DNA of 64,000 bases from Sceloporus undulatus (GCF_019175285.1 NC_056528.1:48251989-48315988); one strand, 5' to 3'; numbered from the stretch's first letter, positions 10,901-21,635 are shown. The notes: generated by a model from the letters alone, not told the origin. A program made the numbers and translations.

Positions 10901-11760
10901 TTTGCGCACCAGTATTATGTATAATGGCTTCCTTTTGTAATATCGCCAGGGCCCGCCTACTGTAAGGAGTCACCCCTCCATCTCGGGTTCTGGTTTTGCA
11001 ATCTCGGGGCATGGAATAATCCTGAACAAGCAAACCTTGCCAATCCCAGTTCCAAGAAACTAATGCATAGGATCAGGTTGTACAATACCGAGATGTCAGG
11101 ATGAGAAATTCCTATCTGATTTCTCTGTTGATTTGTGATAAGATGGTCCATGTGCGTTTTAGAAACCTGCTCCACCTCCAAGTAACAGCAAGAGCAGGTA
11201 ACAATAATCCAGGAAGGAGCAAGGTTTCTAGGTGTGATACATCCAGATCTCACATGATGACTGACCTACAGACTAACAGAACCGTACAGAGCTATCTTGT
11301 CGCCTCAGAAATTTAGCAAAGTGTAAAAGGGCATAGCTGTGTCAACTCATTCCTTTCTCTGTTACTGGGAGTGGGGGGGGGGGAAGACTTTGCTGCTGTA
11401 ACTCGCTGTACTTTAAAGGTCATTGGGAACAGGGCTTTGAAAAATCAGGTTTGACAACCACACTGTGAGTCAGTGATAACAAAACAGGACACCTTAAAAT
11501 GAGTAAACAGTGAAGCAGAGCAGAGTGTGTTGAGAATATGCTAAACATGTGGGCAGAAGGTTAAGGGAAATGCTTTAAAAAATTAGACGTGGCATTAACA
11601 GTTGGGTCCTGTGTGATAAAACAGATTACTATCTGAGTCTGATGGCAGGCTGAAGGACCATCGGCATCCAGGCCTTTGCATTTGCCTTACAGTCATGGCT
11701 AGCTGGCCTGTGGCAGACACTAGAAATGGCACCTTTTGTAGGTGGACCCATATTAGTGGA
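10901..11760. other. Interior between the inverted arms, right part
   Basis: No recognisable coding domain was seen. A G-run lies near 11375. Confidence 0.35.
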
Positions 11761-11847
11761 GAGTGGCCAAGATTTTACATTGCGATCTACATTCTGTAAC
11801 TTTACGAATTCATAGTTATGTTGCAAAAATGCAACAAAACCCTGTTA
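11761..11847 (-). repeat. Right arm of the inverted repeat, inner segment
   Basis: Read on the - strand this continues the arm: TAACAGGGTTTTGTTGC, then a GTAAAGTTACAGAATGTAGA-type text, ending CTTGGCCACT. It corresponds to 8816-8902 of the left arm. It was cut from the rest of the right arm (14177-14578) by the element at 11848-14173. Confidence 0.8.
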
Positions 11848-12594
11848 GGGGATGTTCCCACTAGGGGAAACCCCGCGTTCTGAATCGAATCCAAGGAGTG
11901 GCGTTCATATTAGGATCCGATTTAAACCTAGAACGGTTCTAGAGCAACCCGCAATCGTCCCCACTACAAATCGAATCATAGAGCGGGATAAAAATTTAAA
12001 TCGAATTTTCCTCATTTAACACGTGTTAAAAAAACACTAGGGTCCGACCTACGTTTTTCCATTGATTCGAGTTAGGAACCGGAGTATTTAAATAGGAACG
12101 ACAGCCTTTGAATCGGGTTGGATTGATGGGAGGAGCGGACTGCAGTGGGGGCTGTCCTTGGGGGAGTTGCCCTTTCTGTCCCCATCCGTCGTGGCTGTCG
12201 CCATTTTTTCTTCCCTCACCCCTTTGTCCGCTGTGGTCTTTCAATAAGAGATAAAGATTATTTTTATTTTTTATTTTAATGGTTTACAGGCGCTTAATCT
12301 CTTCAGCGCTTTAAGCGAGGAGCCTTCCCTTCCCTGCCTGGGCGAGATCAGAGCCCAAGCGGGCTGTCTCTTCCCATGGGGCGTACAAAGCGAATTTAGG
12401 GAACCGAAGCTCTTTCCAGAGGAACTATGGGATGGGTTTCGCAGGAAATCCCTGCTTCATGGCTCCCAAGACACTCCATTCTATTCTATTTCAGTCTATT
12501 TAGCCAGTATTTACATCTCTCTATTTATCCATCCATCTGTATGTATCCTGTCTGTCTCTCTGTTTGTCCAACCATGTATGTATTTATCTACCCA

Positions 12595-12599
12595 TATAC

Positions 12600-12646
<47 letters not shown>

Positions 12647-12730
12647 CAGTCTATCTCTCTGTCTAGCCAATGTACCTATCTAATTAGTCTGTCTGCATGT
12701 CTCTCTCTCTCTCTCTCTCTCTCTTTCTCA
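12595..12730. repeat. (ATCT)n and (CT)n microsatellites
   Basis: A clean run of ATCT units (about 12599-12645) and a CT run (about 12699-12726) are separated by imperfect TCTGTC units. Confidence 0.95.
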
Positions 12731-12780
12731 TAGCATAGTAATCGCCGGCGTGTTGAAAGGGGTTTGAGCGCTGGATTATG

Positions 12781-13157
12781 ACTCTTCTCCTTCCCTCCTT
12801 GCCATCTCAGACCCAAGGCAGCGATGCCTTCGGTTTGGGAAGGTGGGGAGGGAAGGAGAAACGGCCCGTGCCAACTTCTCCTTCCCTCTTGCCATCTCAG
12901 ACCCAAGGCAGCGATGCCTTCGGTTTGGGAAGGTGGGGAGGGAAGGAGAAACGGCCCGTGCCGACTTCTCCTTCCCTCTTGCCATCTCAGACCCAAGGCA
13001 GCGATGCCTTCAGTTTGGGAAGGTGGGGAGGGAAGGAGAAACGGCCCGAGCCAACTTCTCCTTCCCTCTTGCCATCTCAGACCCAAGGCAGCGATGCCTT
13101 CGGTTTGGGAAGGCGGGGAGGGAAGGAGAAACGGCCCGAGCCAACTTCTCCTTCCCT
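12781..13157. repeat. 90-bp minisatellite, four copies
   Basis: ACCCAAGGCAGCGATGCCTT recurs at 12811, 12901, 12991 and 13081, exactly 90 bp apart, with few differences between units. Because 90 is a multiple of three, every phase without a stop stays open on both strands, which creates long overlapping but meaningless frames. Confidence 0.95.
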
Positions 13158-13279
13158 CTACCCACTGAAACCCACTGCCTTCTCCTCCTTCATCCCGTTT
13201 TCCAACCCTGGGCTTTGGATGCAGAACAGTATCTACCCACTGAAACCCACTGCCTTCTCCTCCTTGATCCGATTTGGCA
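13158..13279. repeat. 75-bp-spaced direct duplication
   Basis: CTACCCACTGAAACCCACTG occurs at 13158 and 13233, and both copies continue into GCCTTCTCCTCCTT. It abuts the 90-bp minisatellite. Confidence 0.9.
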
Positions 13280-13435
13280 AACACACACACACACACACAC
13301 TACAGACAGACAGACAGACAGACAGACACACGATTATATATGAATACTCACACACACATGCATATATATATAAATGCATAAACACACAAACATATAGGTA
13401 TATATATACATATTTTTGTGTGTGTGTTTGCACAC

Positions 13436-13476
<41 letters not shown>

Positions 13477-13498
13477 TATGGGTGTGTGTGTGTGTGTA

Positions 13499-13545
<47 letters not shown>
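13279..13545. repeat. Compound microsatellite (CA, ACAG, TA, TG)
   Basis: Successive CA, ACAG, TATA and TGTG runs occupy the interval. Apparent Tyr/Ile- or His/Thr-repeat frames here are artefacts of these runs. Confidence 0.95.
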
Positions 13546-13547
<2 letters not shown>

Positions 13548-13600
13548 ATTATAAAGTAACAACTTTTTTAATTTATGAAAAAACCGTCATCTGTAGTTCC

Positions 13601-13772
13601 AAACTACATAATACAGTTTGAGACCCCTTAACCTGCCCTGGCTCAGTACTAAGGAATTATGGGAACTGTTGTGTTTGTGAGACATTTATCCTCCTCTGCC
13701 AGAGAGTGCTGGTGCCATAATAAACTACCATTCCCAGGATTCCCTAGCACTGAGTTATGGCAGGTTATATGG
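13601..13772. mobile_element. Foldback MITE M1 copy
   Basis: It shows ATAATACAGTTTGAGACCCC, CTGCCCTGGCTCAGTACTAA, the central CTCTGCCAGAGAG and the inverse half CATTCCCAGGATTCCCTAGC. It sits inside the Harbinger-like element. Confidence 0.75.
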
Positions 13773-14176
13773 GGAGATGCAGAAGAGGACGTTTGAGCGA
13801 TTAAGCACCATCATTGGTCCATTTGGGGGAAAAAACCCGCCAAAAATACATCAATTCACAAACGGTCAATGAAATGGAAACGATGCCAAAAGATACATCG
13901 CTTCCAAATATTCCGAATTAACGTTACGTCATTCTGACGTACTATTGATTGACAGCTCCAAATAAGGTATGGAGGGGAAGAATCGATTTATTTAAACACC
14001 GAATTCATGCCAAGTAGGAACGCTTGCAGGTAAAAACTTCGATTTAAAAAACCAGATGGGAACGAAGAATAAAAGCGATTCGGAACGCGGGATAAGACCA
14101 GGGTTATTTTGAATCGGATCTATTAAAAACGTTGTATTTTAAATCGTTTCAAATCTTAAGTGAGAACACCCTCTTA

Positions 14177-14578
14177 GTGAATTACAAAGATGCACATCCA
14201 CGCACTGGTAAGAGTGCTCCAATTTGCATCAGGCATTTCTGATGAGCTTTAGGCACTTCTGATGGGCATGAGACACTTGATGCACATTGGGCCCTTCTTA
14301 TGCTGGTCGGGCTCTTGAAATGTGCATTGGGCACTTCTCATATTAACTGGAACTTGTGATGTGCATTGGGCACTTCTGGTGTGCACTGAGCACTTCCGAT
14401 GCATATTGGGTGCTTCTGATGTGCATTGGACATTCCTGATGTGTATCAAGCATGTCTGGTGTACACTGGGTACTTTTGATGTGCACCGGGCATTTCCATT
14501 GTGCATCAGGTATTTCTGATGCACGTCGGGTCTTCTGATATGCATTTGGAAATTTGTGATGTGCATCTTGTAGCACCT
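14177..14578 (-). repeat. Right arm of the inverted repeat, array segment
   Basis: On the + strand the array reads as diverged units of GATGTGCATTGGGCACTTCT, the inverse of the left array. At 14177-14235 the unique inner text (AGTGCTCCAATTTGCAT, GATGCACATCC) is inverse to 8760-8815. Units are more diverged than in the left arm. Confidence 0.78.
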
Positions 14579-14712
14579 TTGAGGCTCACTGAAAGAAAGA
14601 CGTTGGCAGCATGAGCTTTCCTAGACTTCAATCTAATCCCTCAGCAGCCTACAAAACCTCCTGCTGCCAACATCTTTCTTTCAATGAGTCTCAAAGGTGC
14701 TACAAGATCTCA
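14568..14712. repeat. Foldback repeat (TAGCACCTTTGAG arms)
   Basis: CTTGTAGCACCTTTGAGGCT with AAAGAAAGACGTTGGCAGCA is mirrored by TGCTGCCAACATCTTTCTTT and CTCAAAGGTGCTACAAGATC. Arms are about 55 bp. It directly abuts the outer end of the short-repeat array. Confidence 0.75.
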
Positions 14713-15256
14713 CTACGTAATGAAGTTTTAAGTTACTGCAATGCTAAAAATGTGGTATCGGAAATGAAATTTTAACGCGGGCCAGAATTCCCAGGTCGCT
14801 AACATCTCTTGTTTTAAGGGTTGTCCAAATCATCTTTGGCTCTTTTGTAAACTCCTCCTCGGTCTGGGAGATGATACCATGCAACCGGTTTGGGCAAACA
14901 AGGAAGAAACGCGGCTTTATTAGAACTGAACGGGAACATGGCGAGCGGTTAATTCTGCTCTGATCTCACACCACACGGAGCTGAAAGCTTTCCAGCTTTG
15001 CGTGTGTAATTTCTGTTGACTTGAAAGCTCCCCAGGCGATTTCTAATTTTCATTTAAGACTTCCCTTTCCTCGTTGAAAGCTGAATGATTTCCTTCTGTG
15101 GTTTTATCAATGGGCCAGAAGGGCTGATAAGATTGCTTCCTTCCTCCGCTAGATTCTCTTGGATCCCTGCCATCCATGTTGAGAAATGTAATATATTTGC
15201 CTTCCTGTCTTGAGCTGAAGCGAAATATGTAGTGGGAGCCAACCATTAAGTGGCTT

Positions 15257-15259
<3 letters not shown>
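14713..15259. other. Intergenic, no feature recognised
   Basis: No gene, RNA or clear repeat was seen. Confidence 0.4.

Positions 15260-15291
<32 letters not shown>
15260..15291. repeat. (CA)n microsatellite
   Basis: An uninterrupted CA run of about 30 bp. Confidence 0.95.
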
Positions 15292-15293
<2 letters not shown>

Positions 15294-15344
15294 CCAAAAA
15301 GTTGAACAAATACAAATAGATCTGCATCCGAACAGGTCACACTC

Positions 15345-15475
15345 CCTGAACCTGAGAGGGATACAAAGGCAAACCCCTGCCCTAAACAAATCTTGTCAAG
15401 AAAACCCTGTGAAAGGTTCCCTTTAGCGTTCCTTAAGTCAGAAAAGACTTGGAAGGGACACATCCAACAACAACG
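15345..15475 (+). mobile_element. CORE-SINE tail fragment
   Basis: AAATCTTGTCAAGAAAACCC, CCTTAAGTCAGAAAAGACTT and a terminal CAACAACAAC match the 3' half of the CORE-SINEs in this window. The tRNA-like head is absent. Confidence 0.65.
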
Positions 15476-15679
15476 ATCCAGAAAACCCCTATGGCTAGGG
15501 TTGCCATTTCAGAATTGTTCCATCCCTGGAGCTTTCTGGGTCAAAACATGAGACCTAAGGATAGTGCCTCTGCCTTCTTTTAAAAGATCACCTTTGCCTG
15601 GTTGATTTGCATCTGCTTGGACAGGGATAACTTGGTGGCCTGGTAGAGTCAGTATGCCTTTTGCATAAAATACCAACCG

Positions 15680-15882
15680 CAGTTGGATTTTTTTATCCAT
15701 GGATTCAAGCATTCACAGATTGAAAATATTCCCAAAAATATAAATTCCAAATAGAGAACCTTGGCTTTGCCATTTTATATAAGGGACACCATTTTACTCT
15801 GCCATTGTATTTAATGGGACTTGAGCATCCATGGATTTTGGTCTCCTGGAACCAATTCCCAGCAGATACCTAGGGCCCACTG
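15680..15882. mobile_element. Tigger-like (Tc1/mariner) MITE, copy 1
   Basis: It begins CAGTTGGATT and ends GGGCCCACTG, followed by TA. Internal ATTTAATGGGACTTGAGCAT and CCATTTTATATAAGGGACAC match the copy at 35952-36164. Confidence 0.65.
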
Positions 15883-15954
15883 TATAATAAAATTGACAGT
15901 GAATGTGACATAATCCATGTTGGACTACAGCACCCATCACTCCAGAAAACATGT

Positions 15955-16366
15955 GGCCCTCATTCCCACTACCTTTTAAACCGGATCGCAAATCGGTTTG
16001 TAAATTACCCTGGTTCACACTTGAACCAAATCACTGAAGCGATTTGGAGAGGGGGGCTGTGCGCTAGACCCATTTAACCTGTGTCTTTTTGACACTGATA
16101 TTTTCCGCATCTTTTGGATAAACCGATTCTGCGCAAGTGTGAACCAACCAGATGCGAATCGGAATTGATTCAAATTTGCCTTTTGGCCGGCTGGAGCGGG
16201 TCCATTTTGAATTGATTCATTCATTGATATGAACCATGAGTGAGTTATTTCATTTTATTTTGCAGCAAGAAAATGTGATTGGGGCAAATGTAGTGTGAGC
16301 CATGCTCTGATGCTGAACCGATCCATCGATTCGGATCGCAAAGCGATTTATTTGTAAGTGGCCATG
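15955..16366. mobile_element. MITE M2, copy 1
   Basis: The left end GGCCCTCATTCCCACTAC and the right-end text CAAAGCGATTTATTTGTAAG pair with copy 2 at 18495-18880. Shared internal text includes GCTAGACCCATTTAA and GGGGCAAATG.AGTGTGA. It has no coding capacity. Confidence 0.7.
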
Positions 16367-17366
16367 GATTGTAACCCAGCACATTGAAGGGCCCCAAACT
16401 ATACAAGGTTGCTTTGAGACTTTAAAATCAAAGCCATGTACATGTTTTTCCCCCTTTAATTTCCAACCTAACTTTTTTGGAGGGGAATGAAGGGGGTTGC
16501 ATCCCTTTGTCTTCCTCAAACGCCCAGAGATTTCCAAAAGCCAAATGCACACAACTCTCTCAGCCTTCCTCTCACTTTCCAGGCTTGCAAAAAATGACAT
16601 GTAGCTGACATTAATCCTGCTAAGTCCACACGGTTGGGTCTGTAATAACATGGAAGCAACTGCATTCCTCACTTATGATTTGGTTAAGCTGGAAATGGCT
16701 AGAGAGAGAAAAAAACCTCAACAAATCTTCATTGAAAACCGTCCTCATTAGGAAGTTTAAGAGATGAAGTCACCATGCGGACGAGTCACGGCTAGAAGGA
16801 AACAATGCCCGTCCCACAGTCAAGCGCTCATTAACCTGACAGGAATCTAAATTATCAGGGTGTTAAAGCTATTACCCTTCAACCATGTTTGTTTTTCAGC
16901 TGTTGTTTTGTTTCGGGGGTTTGACGGTAAGAGCCGAGTTTTAAAATTGGAGATGGAATAATAGACTGGTTTTCCATTTACAAAACACTCTTGTAGCATA
17001 ACAATCTAAGCAGAGAAGTGACTGCTTACCCCTTGGAAGGTAATACTGCAACAGATATCCCAAAGTGCGAGAACTGATCAACAAAAGACACAACAATTTT
17101 GCGGTGGCAATAGTGGTGCTGGAGCTCGACAAGTAATTTTTCGAAGCAATGCTGGGACAGTTTCATTGGATTCTAGTGGGGTTGCCAAGTATCAGGTCTT
17201 GGCTCTTCTTCTCTGAATTTCAGAGCAAAAGGGAAGGTTTTGAGGGCGAAAAAGTCTACCTTGAAAGGAAAGGTGTGTTTTTGTATCTTCATTTGTCACA
17301 TTCGGGGCCTTATTGCATTACAAAAGTAAGCTGAGACATAGGACCTATGTTTAGAGTCCTGCGGAC
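16367..17366. other. Intergenic, no feature recognised
   Basis: No gene, RNA or repeat could be supported. Confidence 0.4.
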
Positions 17367-17700
17367 TTTATCACACGGGGACAATTGGAATTATAAACGG
17401 GGATTATCCCATGAATAATCACCCATTTGCAATTAAGAATTTCATGCGATGTTGAGATTAAATGACCCTTATCCTGGGAATATCCCATGAATATTGCGCA
17501 ATTGTGGAAAAGCTTTTCTCACGACGTCGCGTTGAAAAGCAATTAAAGTGGCATTTACTTGTGAATAACCAGGCAACAAACGGCAACAAATCATCCATGG
17601 GGAAATCCCAAAAATGCTTTCTTGCTGCATATCGCCTGGTTATTCCCTGGTTATTCCTGGGATGATGGCTCTTTTATCTCGCTGTGTCTGAAAATCTTAA
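17367..17700. repeat. Putative MITE beginning TTTATCACACGGGG
   Basis: It contains GGGGATTATCCCATGAATAA and, in inverse sense, GGTTATTCCTGGGATGATGG, suggesting a palindromic DNA element. The start resembles the repeat at 9987. Ends are not settled. Confidence 0.35.
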
Positions 17701-18385
17701 ATGCGATTTGATAGTAATTGTACGATTGGGATATGAGTGTGTAGTGTGGATACACAACAATTCATAGTGCAAAGAGACATGGAGAACAACGGAGACTGTG
17801 CATGTACAGAGTTGCACACTGGAAAGCATCCTATAGAGACCACTTGTTCCACAGATTTGTGTCCACACAGACATGCTCTCACTATTCCTGCCTACTCCTA
17901 CTCCTTCTACTCCTTCAGCTCATCCAGCTTTCACTTCTTCCCTTATGTTTTATAATACTCTAAACTATTAAACCGCTTGACAGAACAGTTGAATGCCGGT
18001 TGTCTCTCCGCAGAGCCTAGAAAACGGGGGGGGGGGGGGGAAGGTCACCGTGACACAAAAGGGAATGACTAAACATTACTAATGAAAACGATGAGAGGGG
18101 AAAGTGACCTGACTAATCTGTCATCTAACGCATGATTATTCATGTCTACCCATGTTTTTCGGGGATTTAAAAATCAGAGGTGGAGAAAGGTATAATTTTT
18201 GTTCAGTGCTTCAAGATGATAATAGCTACTGTTCAAGCTTACTTTCATGATCTATTCTGTTGGGTTTCTATACTCTCCAAATGTCCCAGTTTGGCAGAGA
18301 TAGTCCCCATTAGTCCTCTTCCATCCCATTTTTTCGGCCGCTCTTCAAATGTCCTGGTTTCTTTCTCAAAAAAGGGTCTCAAATA
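17701..18385. other. Intergenic, only a G-run
   Basis: A poly-G run lies near 18027-18040. Nothing else could be supported. Confidence 0.4.
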
Positions 18386-18413
18386 GGATTATTTCTGCAG
18401 TGTGTTCTGGACC
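18386..18413. mobile_element. M1 MITE terminal fragment
   Basis: GATTATTTCTGCAGTGTGTT followed by CTGGACC is the right terminus of M1, with no body. Confidence 0.55.
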
Positions 18414-18494
18414 TATGCTAAGGGATCCTTATCCCATCTAAATCATCTCCTCCTTTTACCTTGATCTGGGAACAGCCCCTTGGATTTCTGTTGG

Positions 18495-18880
18495 AGGCCT
18501 CATTCGCACTACATTTTAAACCAGTTTGAAGTGGTTTAAATGACCTTTTTTGCACCAAAATGGTTTGGAGAGGGAGACGATGCGCTAGACCCATTTAATG
18601 TGCTTCTTTTTGACACTCATTTTTTTCTGTGTCTTTTTGCAATGAATCAAACTCAGCGCAAGTGTGAATGGGAAGCAGATCAGAATAGTTTTTTTAAAAT
18701 GACATGATCCACTGAGGGTCCTTTTGGAACCAAATCATTGGTCAATGTGAACAAGAAGTGGGTTATTTTACAACAAGGAAATGCGATCGGGGCAAATGCA
18801 GTGTGAACCACGCTCCGCTGTTGAATCGATCCATCAATTTGGATTGCAAACTGATTTATTTGTAAGTGGGAATGAGGCCT
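18495..18880. mobile_element. MITE M2, copy 2 with both ends
   Basis: Inverted ends are AGGCCTCATTCGCACTA on the left and TAAGTGGGAATGAGGCCT on the right. The body matches 15955-16366. No clear target duplication was seen, so the superfamily is open; the end sequence recalls Harbinger-type termini. Confidence 0.75.
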
Positions 18881-19504
18881 TAATTTACCAAAAAACAACA
18901 TATTCTCCATTTTGTTGCATCTGAACATCAGTTTGTGAGCAACTATACTGGGTACTTAACACATCTTGCTTTTAATAACATCACCAAAGGCTGTCCATAG
19001 ATCTCACATTTTGGTCTATGTGAGACCAAATTTTCACTCCTACTTTGGTTGGGTCCCCCAAGACTGTCTCTTGACTTATCTTTACTACATAACACAACAG
19101 CACAAAGGTGGTTCAAGCAGGTGCGATAGTAGTCCTACTCTCTTAACTGGGTCACACAACAATTAGTTCTGACCCAAGAAATGGGCTAATTGCTTAAGGC
19201 TCAATTTAACAAGGAATGGGCCCTTGTGTAATAAAGTCTTTGGCGGAATAAGAGGGTCTTGCAAAGAACTCTCTCTATCTCTCTCTTTCTTCAAAAATAG
19301 GATAAAGAGAAATAAGGACTTGAATGGAAAAAAGGCATGACATAAAAGTGTGGCTCAATCTGTGTCAAGGCATCGTAGGCCACTCCGATCCAAAGTCATA
19401 ACGTCAATGAAATGTCGATAGTCAGGCGCTCTAGGAAATTTGCCATGTTTTCATTTAAAGGGTGTGCTCTTCTTTAAATATGAATGTGCAATTCATTGCA
19501 ATAA
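18881..19504. other. Intergenic, no feature recognised
   Basis: No gene or repeat could be supported apart from a short CT run near 19270. Confidence 0.4.
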
Positions 19505-19742
19505 CTTTGTTGTTGTCGTTGTTGTGTGCCTTCGAGATGTTTCCGGCTTATGGCAACCCTAAGGCAACCCTATCACCGAGTTTTCTTGGCACGTTTCTTC
19601 AGAGGGGGTTTGCCATTGCTCTCCTCTGAGGTTGAGAGCATGTGACTTGCCCAAGGTACTTATGGCAAAGCCGGGACTCGAACCTGGTTTCCAGAGTTGT
19701 GGTCCACATGAGAAACAGGATGAATGTGGCCAAGCAACATCA
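19505..19742 (-). mobile_element. CORE-SINE, near full length
   Basis: Read on the - strand it has a B-box-like CCAGGTTCGAGTCCCGG, the CORE region GGGCAAGTCACATGCTCTCA, and a tail ending in CAACAACAA. In + text these appear as GGGACTCGAACCTGG, TGACTTGCCCAAGGT and TTGTTGTTG. Confidence 0.75.
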
Positions 19743-20125
19743 AAATGCGGGTAAGATATGGGAGAACATACAAGTTGGAGCAGTTTGCTTTTGCTCAAAC
19801 CTCCTGGGAAGAGCAAGATTGTGCCTTTCTCCTCCTCTCCCCCGCTGAGTTAATTGAATACAAAGTATAGTCTTTTGTGGGTTTTTTGGGCTAAGTGGCC
19901 ATGTTCCAGAAGATTTTATTCCTGATGTTTCGCCTGCATCTGTGGTTGGCATCTTCAAAGAATACAAACTACTTTTGCACTTTGAACCCAGTTTGCAGCA
20001 ATTGAAAAGCAAGCTGAGAACGAAGGAAGAAAGCGGGAGGAAAAGAGAGAAACCAGAACATTTTAGAAGCAGCTGAAAAAGTGGGACAGCAGAGGATTAA
20101 TCGGGAAAGTTGGAGGGTCTTGCCG
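19743..20125. repeat. R1 copy 3, split by a 95-bp insertion
   Basis: R1 text flanks an insertion at 19865-19959 of another repeat (R2: GTGGGTTTTTTGGGCTAAGT to GGTTGGCATCTTCAAA). A 9-bp direct repeat GAATACAAA borders it at 19856-19864 and 19960-19968. Confidence 0.7.
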
Positions 20126-21064
20126 TTTCTACTCAGTTAAAGGGCATGGGGCAGTTCAACTGGAAATTCAGATCCTAACCCTTCCCACATCACAAGGGAG
20201 CTGCTTGAGGTGTTACCTGTGCAAAACAACTTGCGCACACCTCCGCTGTGCAATTTGCTGGGAGTGAATGTAGGTAAGCCAACTCTCGGCCTCAGCTTTG
20301 TCTGGCATATTTGCATGCAAAAACATTTATGACAAGCCTTTCCCCAATTTACTACTTCCTTATGAAGATTCCTGGAAAAGCTCTTGTCAAAACAAAGACA
20401 TCTATGTTACAGAATATTTGTGGTTTTCAGGGTTTGAAAGAGCCCCAGAAGAGACGTAGGATTTCTTGGCTGCCTACGTCTGTCGGCTGTTCCTGAAGTC
20501 ATGCTTCTGCCACCTGAGAAGGAAGGACTAAGCAAGGACAACATATCCGGGTAATACCTGTATTACGCTAACCCTCTCCCCGAAAGCAACACTTGTGTGT
20601 CAGCTTTTTTTGGGATGAACATTTATGCTCACCATAATGGAAGACCACAGTGTTCCTTGCCTCTTTCTTGTTAGCAATGCCATACACTGCAATCAGTCCT
20701 TTGGGTTTCTTATTCAAGACTGTACATCTTGAAGTCGGAGACAGAGAGTGTACCTATGCTACACAGACATGATATTTTGATGCCTCGTACCTTCATCCTA
20801 TGGAATTATAGGGTTTTTTTTTAGTGTAATGAGGTACTCTGAATTTGCCTGAATGTTGTATATCAAGGGCATGCTCCAAAGCGCTCAAGCAGAGAGTCCT
20901 AAGCCTCTTACCAAACCGGGGCAGATCCCAAGAGTCCATAGGATAGAACCACCCCAAAAGTGATATGAAACTGCTGCAATTGAATGGTGCGGACAGAGTA
21001 TAATTTCTGGGGTCACTTTTATATCTGTTTTTTCCTTGGCATCAAGACTGCTCCGTTTGTTTGT
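20126..21064. other. Intergenic, no feature recognised
   Basis: No gene or named repeat could be supported. Confidence 0.4.
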
Positions 21065-21635
21065 TGTTGTTAACTGCCCCTGATTCAGCCCCAACTCATG
21101 TCCATTGCTCCACTCAGGTCCTTCAAATCCACGCCTGTGACCTCCCGGGTTGAGTCCATCCATCTGGCATGCGGTCTTCCTCTCTTTCTATTTCCCTCGT
21201 CCTTTCCTAGCATTATTGCCGTTTGCAGTGATTCATGCCTTCTCGTGATGTGCCCAAAGTACGGCAGCCTCAACGTGATCATTTTGGCTTCCAGGGAGAT
21301 TTCAAGCTTCATCTGTTCAAGGACTCATTTGTTTGTCTTCTTGGCCATCTACTGTATTTTCAGCACTCTGTCCAGCAATGCATCTCAACTGAGTTGATAT
21401 TCATCTTATCCACTTCCTTCACTGTCCAGATTTCATAGCTGTATGTGGTGATGAGGAATACAATGGCCTGGACAATACCTTTGGTGCCCAGTTGTATAGC
21501 TTTACTCTTTAGGATCTTCTCTTGTCCTTTCATGGCTGGTCTTCCCATTCCTAGTCTTCTTCTTATTTCCTGACTGCAATCTCCTTTCTGATCAATGTTT
21601 GCTCCTAGGTAGGGCACTCTTTAACTTATTGTCTT
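21065..21635 (-). mobile_element. RTE-BovB-type LINE, 3' coding fragment
   Basis: The - strand encodes YLGANIDQKGDCSQEIRRRL, then IVQAIVFLITTYSYEIWTVK, and downstream YFGHITRRHESLQTAIMLGK and KRGRPHARWMD. These follow the order of the RTE-BovB reverse-transcriptase C-terminus. The frame is broken between the two blocks. BovB is a non-LTR element widespread in squamates. Confidence 0.8.

Larger units (their letters stand above)
11848..14173. mobile_element. Harbinger-like TIR element, non-autonomous, 2.3 kb
   Basis: The ends are inverted: the left GGGGATGTTCCCACTA agrees with the inverse of the right end (GAGGGTGTTCTCACTT) at 12 of 16 positions. It is flanked by TTA on both sides (11845-11847 and 14174-14176), the 3-bp TWA duplication typical of PIF/Harbinger. 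The left arm at 8816 supplies the empty site. Terminal regions are rich in ATCGAAT/TTTAAATCG motifs and CpG. The interior is microsatellite, a 90-bp minisatellite and an M1 MITE. No transposase frame is visible, so mobilisation would have been in trans. Confidence 0.72.

Noticed and set aside
8903-11760. Transposase gene between the inverted arms
   Set aside because: I searched the open frames for DDE, hAT or Harbinger motifs and recognised none. The SPIN copy and SINE head there are later insertions.
12676-13554. Long overlapping open frames on both strands
   Set aside because: They are produced by the 90-bp minisatellite and flanking microsatellites. There is no domain, start context or splice structure.
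14177-14578. CRISPR-like array
   Set aside because: This is a vertebrate genome. The units are diverged and contiguous without unique spacers, and they mirror an inverted array at 8.4 kb.
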